Shown here: piece after piece, positions 58,336-64,000 of the stretch
Layout of the letters: every line of letters begins with the position of its first letter
How positions within the stretch are numbered: position 1 is the first letter of the stretch
Source of the DNA: Imbricaverruca yamaguchii
Lineage: Eukaryota; Arthropoda; Thecostraca; Neoverrucidae
NCBI GenBank assembly: GCA_034440575.1
Contig: JAOTOL010001520.1
Location: 806,001 to 870,000, forward strand
Reading direction: 5' to 3'
Length of the DNA stretch: 64,000 bases
Made by a program: the position numbers and the translations under genes
The notes under the pieces: generated by a model
The model's input: only the letters and a program-made list of their open reading frames with translations
Told to the model about the DNA's origin: nothing
Databases searched by the model: none

Positions 58336-60121
58336 ATGGCCGACAAAGTGCCACGAATGGAGTTTCCCTTTGTCCAAGACCAGAGAGGACCTCGCCAAAT
58401 GCAAATCGGCACCGCAGATATCCGTGAAACCACTCGTCGACGCGCCATGGACGAAAGGAGGCGTCTGACCGCCGAGAGAGTCACATCACCACAACCAGGA
58501 CCTTCTGGAATGGCCCAGCTAGATTCTAATTCAGACCAAGATTCCGCCACAGATTCATCATCGCTGACATCTGTAGTCAATGAGTCAGAGTATATGGTGA
58601 ACAGTAACACAGACGAACTGCTAAATACGGCTCTAGCAGCAGATCGGTACGGATTGTCTAATCGTGCGTGTGCTGCGATCATAAACGGTTTCCAAGTGGA
58701 CATTGGTCGGATCACTTAAGACGATATAGACTGCATAGTGGATAGCAAAAAAGTATGGCGAGCAAGGGATAGGATTAGAAGAGAGGTAGTAGCCCAGAGC
58801 CATGAGGATTATGCAGGTCGTGTATCTGGTCTCTACTTCGACGGTAGAAAAGACTACACGCTTATGACAGCCAGTTCAAAGAAGACGGAAGAGCACATTG
58901 TGGTTGCATCCGAGCCAGACAGTGCATATTTAGGACATTTTACCCCACAGACTGGGAAAGCGGAGGACATTTTTCAGGACCTGAACGCCGTGGCATATGA
59001 GTTTGGTGCGGATGTTTCTGTGCTTGGCTGTGACGGCACGAGAGTTAATACTGGCCAAAAAGGTGGTGTTATCCGTTTGTTTGAGCTCGGACAAAAACCC
59101 CGTCCACTGGTTTGTGTGCCAACTTCATGCAAATGAACTTAATCTTCGTGCAGTATTTAGCCAGTTAGATGGAGTCACAACAGGACCTAACTCGTTTAGT
59201 GGGCTGGTTGGCCGGGCTGCTGCAGGCGCAGTAGAAACCTTGCCAGTGGTCGATTTTGAGCCAATCGATGGCGGAAATGTTTCAGAAATGACGCAGGAGA
59301 TTCTCAGTGACCTAAGTTCAGATCAGGCTATTCTGTACAGTCTGGCACGTAGTGTCCAGACGGGTTGTATCTCAGATATAACTGCGAAAATGAAGATCGG
59401 TCCACTAAACCACTCCAGGTGGCTGACTCTGGCGGCGCGAATTCTCCGGCTCTACATATCAACCAAACAGCCATCAGACAGTCTGAGAATGCTAGCGGAG
59501 TTCATCGTGTGCCACTATACTCCCATGTGGTTCTGCATCAAGAAGAACTGGAAATGTTCTGGCGGTCCTGGCAATGCGCTGCACAACGTGCAACTTCTCA
59601 AAAGTTTGCGACCTGAGATAGCGGCCATGGTGCAGCCAGTAATACAGCGCAACAGCTACTGGTGTCACCCTGAGGCAGTACTGCTAGCAATGGCAGCGGG
59701 CCAAGATCAAGCCACACGGGAAAGGGCGGTCACTCAAATCCAGCAGTGTCGCAGAACTCAAGTCGATAGTGATACTGACGAAGTGCGGAAGTTCAAGCTT
59801 CCAAAAGTGAATATGGGGGCAAACAGCATCATGGAGCTGATTCATTGGTGTAATGAGGCGATAACCGAGCCGCCCTTGACGCAACAACTGTCCGATGATG
59901 ACTTACTAGACATCATCGCGAGTCCTCTCGAAGTACCGCCATACCACGTGCACAGTCAGACGGTGGAATGGATGGTGAAAGTGGTGACCGAGGCGTCTTT
60001 GAAGGTAATTGGTGAAGAGGCCCGCCACGGTTACATTGTGGCGAAGTTGAAACACAAGTCAGCAATGCCAGTGCTCAGCAGCAAAAAGGATTTCATGTCG
60101 GGTTTTCTGTCGAGCATGTAG
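58336..60121 (+). pseudogene. Transposase-like gene with one stop and one frameshift
   Basis: The frame opens MADKVPRMEFPFVQDQ (an ATG at 58129 is also in frame). It breaks at an in-frame TAA (58717-58719) after DIGRIT and continues in the same frame with DDIDCIVDSKKVWRARDR. Near 59098-59112 a one-base change shifts the frame, after which HANELNLRAVF follows. It ends at 60121 (SGFLSSM). Landmarks in order are LYFDGRKDYT, VLGCDGTRVNTG, CQLHANEL, HSRWLTLAARILRLYIS, VIQRNSYWCHPEA, KLPKVNMGANSIMELIHW and TEPPLT. The spaced aspartates (FDG, CDG) fit an RNase-H-fold DDE transposase. From memory, similar uncharacterised proteins are multicopy in arthropod genomes. Total length is about 595 codons. 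The two lesions make this copy non-functional unless they are assembly errors. Confidence 0.8.
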
Positions 60122-60532
60122 ACAAGTAGTACAGTTATACAATGATAGTTCGTACAAAAAAATGTGGCCGCTCGTACAAAAGGTGACGTCGCTGTATGCC
60201 CGTCTCCTTCGGTTGTAGTGGAACGGAGCATGATGCCGATTTAGCATGGTCTATTTGTCATAACAATAAGATATCAGGTGTCTCAGAATGATTTAATTGG
60301 TCTTCGATGTAAACAGACGAGGAATTTTGAAGATGTTCGAGCTTTCAAAAGTAAAAATATTAGCATTATACGCCGATAGATCTACTGATTGAAAATGGAA
60401 CGAACAAGCGACGTAAAGTGAACCTTTCTTTCATGCGTCAGATATCCAGGGAACTTATTAAGCGACTGGTGCTTATCAAAAGCCTTTTACCCCACTACAC
60501 ACTTTCATTGAGTTTTATTAATGAGCTTCATC

Positions 60533-60833
60533 ACCAGAATCCATTCACCAGTCATCCATAGCACCGACTGCCGCCTTTTTCGTCACAGCGCCGCGGCGGC
60601 GCTCCGACGGTGGCCGGACGCGTGGTGTTAGATGCCAATCGCAACGGAGCGCCATCACTGGAGACTTCAACGCCGCACGCCCGGCAAATTTGTTTCTTTA
60701 TCGGCCTGTCGCATATTTTGTTTATTGTTTGATTTCGATTTGGTTTCGATCACAGGTTTTTTTTAGGTGATCTGCACGATAATTTCACTAAGCGAAGTGC
60801 AATTTCCAAAAAAAGGTCCTTCGTGACACACCC
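60533..60833 (-). repeat. Transposon right terminal inverted repeat
   Basis: The reverse complement of the left arm, ending tcgtgacacaccc. The string tcgtgacacaccctaatata recurs once more at about 60892-60911, outside the element. Confidence 0.88.
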
Positions 60834-61201
60834 TAATATATATATAGAGGCATATATCGTGTATACGTGTAGGCATATACCCTAATATATATCGTGACAC
60901 ACCCTAATATATAGGTAGACATTTTTTGTTCCGGATATTGGTCATTCTACCCCTTTTTGATGTAATATGATCAAACTGTGTGAAAAAAAGTTGGTGATTT
61001 TTTTCTGCGAAACCCATCAGTACTGGCATCTTTCCGTTTTTTTTTAAACCCCTATATCAGCTCCACCAGGGATTTGGCCAAAACTCAGATATTCTCAGTT
61101 TTGGTGCTAAAGAGCTAATTTTTGGTTTATTGAGAACGCAGAACCCAAATTTGGTCTTAAAAAGTGTGCTTAAGTTTGAAATCAGAAAAATAGCGGATGA
61201 A

Positions 61202-61202
<1 letters not shown>
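60834..61202. other. Spacer with a second copy of the transposon tip
   Basis: It includes atatatcgtgacacacccta at about 60889-60908 and two aggcatata phrases. Otherwise nothing recognised. Confidence 0.5.

Positions 61203-61206
<4 letters not shown>

Positions 61207-61266
<60 letters not shown>
61207..61266 (+). repeat. (TA)n microsatellite
   Basis: An uninterrupted run of about 60 bases. Confidence 0.97.
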
Positions 61267-61267
<1 letters not shown>

Positions 61268-61274
61268 CGGATAT

Positions 61275-61484
61275 ATAGTGAATATATATCGGGTGTACAA
61301 GAAGTCCGACAAACTGTGGCGGCACCCGGTCGTTGAGGACGTCCAAGTCGCCCGGCCAGGGCAGCTCGTCCAGTGCTCAGTTGAGGGCGAGTGGTCGTAC
61401 GCCGATCCTCGAACAATTCGGTTCACCCCGACGAACTGCGAGTCTATCCCCAACGTTTTTGCCGCAACTGTCTTGAAAATGTGA
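61275..61484 (+). pseudogene. Coding-like fragment of unknown origin
   Basis: Right after the (TA)n tract an open frame gives IYRVYKKSDKLWRHPVVEDV, then QVARPGQLVQCSVEGEW and ends NVFAATVLKM with a stop. Composition and CpG content differ sharply from the AT-rich DNA around it, as in a piece of a mobile-element protein. I cannot name the family. Confidence 0.25.
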
Positions 61485-61489
61485 CCATG

Positions 61490-61930
61490 GAGAGTGAATT
61501 GAGATGAGACTGGTCGAGAAATTGTGTATTTCGATAATTTTTGTAATAAATTGTGATCTGAAAATAATATCTTTGACATCCTTACATAGTCCATTTAGTG
61601 GGGGTTCAAACTTCAAATTGTCCATATCTAACATTGATTGGGAAATATATCCTGCTCAAATCTGACTGGTCGAGAAATTGGGCAATTACCCAACTTAATT
61701 TTTGTTTTATGAGATCCTTATAGTCGATTTAGTGGGGTAAGTAACATTAAATTTGCCATATCAGGCTTTGTTTGGGAGATATATCGTGCTCAAATCTGAT
61801 TGGTCGGGGAATTGGGTAATTACCAAACTGAAATTGAATTTTTGAGATCCTAATAGTCGATTTAGTGGGGGTAGGTAACTTCAAATTGACCATATTTGGC
61901 TTTCTTTGGGAAATATGCAATTTTATTACA
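61490..61930 (+). repeat. Three tandem copies of a repeat of about 145 bp
   Basis: Each copy has ctggtcgagaaattgggcaa (or a variant), then gatcctaatagtcgatttag, tgggggtaggtaacttcaaa and ccatatttggctttgtttgg. AT-rich and diverged. Confidence 0.8.
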
Positions 61931-61934
61931 TCTA

Positions 61935-62235
61935 ATTATGCTAATTAATTTAATTAGGTGGTGCTGATGAGTTTCGAGTTAATCAACTTTTTTTTGTGCG
62001 AGGTGTGATCAAATGACAGCGAAAAAACATGGAATCCGCCGTACACGAGCGCAAGTGCAAAAGCTGACTCCATACCCCCGACCTCTAATATATATATATA
62101 TACATTGTCAATGGTGCCCTAGTGGCGATACTGACCTTTAGGTTTTCAGTTCCAACGAGTACACATTTCTCAAATTCCCAATGACGCCACTGGATCAACG
62201 AGGGTGTCCATCCACGCCCAGCCCAACAAGTAGCC
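61935..62235. other. Unassigned
   Basis: A short (TA)n near 62090; nothing else. Confidence 0.35.
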
Positions 62236-62305
62236 TGGGCGATCCTCACGCTACCTGTGGGGGTGGGGGGGGGCATGAGTCTAACTAATCAGCAAACCTT
62301 CCACA

Positions 62306-62580
62306 TGCCATTCAGACTGGATCCACACCCTGCCCACCTCGCGGGCGGCCACATGCCATCGCGACTGGATCTACACCCTGCCCACCTCGCGGGCGGCCAC
62401 ATCCCATCCCGACTGGATCCATACCCTGCCCACCTCGCGAGCAGCCACATGCCATCGCGACTGGATCTACAGCCTGCCCACCTCGCGGGCGGCCACATGC
62501 CATCCCGACTGGATCCACACCCTGCCCACCTCGCGGGCGGCCACATGCCACCGCGACTGGATCCACACCGTGCCCACCTC
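62306..62580 (+). repeat. 48-bp minisatellite (about 6 units)
   Basis: The unit is catgccatcgcgactggatc, then cacaccctgcccacctcgcg and ggcggcca. The array is bracketed by a direct repeat: gtagcctgggcgatcctcac (62231) and gtagcctgggcgatgctcac (62581). Confidence 0.93.
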
Positions 62581-62589
62581 GTAGCCTGG

Positions 62590-63040
62590 GCGATGCTCAC
62601 GCCGCCTGGGACGACGCGAGCGTTATCAATCACCCGGATATGCAGACTGACGGATGGATTATGTGGCCGGTCGCGCACCCGCCGCCCGGCAACCGGGCAG
62701 CAGGACTGACGCCGTGCCGCAGTAAGTATGACAGATGTCCGGCGCGTCGGCCGCTCTTGGCATCATTACCTGCCGTTAGCCACTGCTCTTCGGTCACGTG
62801 CTCCAGCGTCCCACGGTCCTGGTGGCAGGTCAGATCAGATAGCCTGCTAATGCCGACTTTCCCGGCCGGTTATTTTGTGATCCGGGCCCTGGTTTAAGTT
62901 CAGGTCTACATTCAGCGGTAGACTAGTATTAGCATGTCATTTGCATACAATTGCGTTATTGGCGCATCTAGACGAGCGGGTACAGCCATGTTTACTTAGG
63001 ATATTTATAGAGGACGCCATTTGATATTTGGAGAGACAAT
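62590..63040. other. Unassigned; possible exon end at 62720
   Basis: The + frame reads SLGDAHAAWDDASVINHPDM, then QTDGWIMWPVAHPPP, and reaches a perfect donor string gtaagtat at 62722. No acceptor or homology is evident, so I do not call an exon. Confidence 0.25.
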
Positions 63041-63340
63041 ATTTGAGCCTCGAGTGGGCATGCGGATAAAAATATGTGAGCCCCGTATCTCGAGTGGGCA
63101 CCGAGCAACAACAGACTCGTTCCCTGCACCGCGGGTAGGCATCAGGCAACAATAGACTCGCACCTTGTGCCGCGCGTGGGTACCACGTAACAATAGGTTT
63201 CTACCCCTTACCGCGAGATGGCACCGGGCAGCAATAGACTCGTATCCTGTACCGTGAGTGGGAATCATGTGACAATCATGTACTCCGTATTGCAAGTTGG
63301 CAGTAGGTAATAATAATCTCGTACCATGTCCCTGTACCGC
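63040..63340 (+). repeat. Minisatellite of about 46 bp (6-7 units)
   Basis: Degenerate units with gcaccgagcaacaatagact, then cgtaccctgtaccgcgagtg. Confidence 0.8.
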
Positions 63341-64000
63341 GACATTTACCCACTTCTACTCCTACACCCTAGTGCATGCCATATCAGTGGGAATTCACCC
63401 CCTACTAAGATGAAAAGCAGAGGCAACAAGCATTACCCTGGCAATACGGGATAAAAGTGAAGCCTACCATGCATATACTAAAGGTGGCAAATGTCCAAAA
63501 TTTTTGGATGGAAGCCCGGGCCCGGTTGGTTCACTATGGTCAAACCCGACTGAGGCCAAGCCAAAATATTATTTATTTCACGATACATACCCTCCACGTA
63601 CGGCAGCTATTAGCACTGTAATTACACTGTAACATTATGCCATTCAAAAGACTATTTTAATGCAGTCATTGTTTTGCATATAAGGTAGCACCATCATCAT
63701 TGGCCAACGGTCACATAAATAATTCACACCATCCTTGAAAGCCAAGTTGATTCTCCGAACAAGAATTCGAAATAAACCTATTATTAAGACTTATTTTTTA
63801 AATTAACATGAACTCATAGCCATAACGGTTATCATCTATAATATGCGTTGGTATCTTGCAATTTTATAGTATGTGTAGGTCAATACTCCTTGCTATCAGT
63901 GGCGGTAGATCCGGGGGGAGGGGGGGGGATGACAAGCGCCCTGGAACTTTGTGACTTGGGGACAGCTCATCTCCAATTGCACATGAGGAGGGCGTCCCGC
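63340..64000. other. Unassigned; mobile-element start motif near 63897
   Basis: cagtggcggtagatccgggg (63897-63916) matches the start motif of the elements at 12949 and 47372. The rest is AT-rich without a gene. Confidence 0.4.

Larger units (their letters stand above)
57671..60833. mobile_element. DNA transposon with long terminal inverted repeats
   Basis: Inverted repeats of about 292 bp (57671-57962) and 301 bp (60533-60833) bound the element. The tips are cggtgtgtc and gacacaccc. The arms share more than 90% of their sequence by eye, including ttagtgaaattatcgtgcag, ggcgttgaagtctccagtga and aaaaggcggcagtcggtgct. Outside, both tips adjoin TA-rich sequence (tatta / taata), so insertion into a (TA)n microsatellite is likely; the target duplication cannot be read inside it. 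A single gene on the + strand fills the centre. The superfamily is not certain. Confidence 0.88.

Overview
The window is animal nuclear DNA, most likely from an arthropod. Two things point there: short interstitial runs of the arthropod telomere unit TTAGG (near 2310, 2470 and 36060-36190) and a spliced, GC-rich nesprin gene sitting in repeat-crowded introns. A crustacean is a reasonable guess, but the sequence does not prove it. There is no operon, rRNA gene, CRISPR array or prokaryotic gene layout.

The main gene is on the + strand. Thirteen exons between 28750 and 52881 join, with matching intron phases at all twelve junctions, into one open frame of about 763 codons. It ends in a KASH domain: one membrane span, then a lumenal tail ending in GPPPI. 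This is the C-terminal part of a nesprin (Syne/MSP-300 type), the outer-nuclear-membrane protein that binds SUN proteins and links the nucleus to the cytoskeleton. The rest of the gene should lie upstream. One plausible upstream exon (8834-9055) is visible, but no convincing chain joins it to the rest.

From 1 to about 2950 the DNA is AT-rich and almost free of CpG. From 2950 to 28.4 kb lie interspersed repeats, many GC-rich minisatellites (4.5, 6.5, 7.3, 9.1, 9.4, 14.1, 15-16.2, 16.5, 16.9, 22.8 and 25.2 kb) and several unassigned CpG-rich patches. From 28.4 to 53 kb are the nesprin exons, with introns that hold transposon relics and more minisatellites. From 53 to 57.5 kb is 3' flanking DNA with a 1 kb minisatellite. 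At 57671-60833 is a DNA transposon with about 300 bp terminal inverted repeats and a damaged transposase-like gene. The last 3 kb hold further tandem arrays.

Three patterns stand out. (1) Several minisatellites begin or end exactly at gene landmarks: the donor after 9055, the acceptor at 28749, the donor at 49788 and the stop codon at 52879, with a partial exon-end duplication after 45552. Splice or stop sequence is therefore part of the repeated unit. (2) An element of about 0.85 kb flanked by TTAA-like sites occurs five times; the copy in the CpG-poor first 3 kb has lost nearly all the CpGs its sisters keep. (3) The transposon at 57.7-60.8 kb appears to have inserted into a TA-rich microsatellite and is intact apart from one stop codon and one frameshift.

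All calls come from reading the sequence. No alignment or database search was run.
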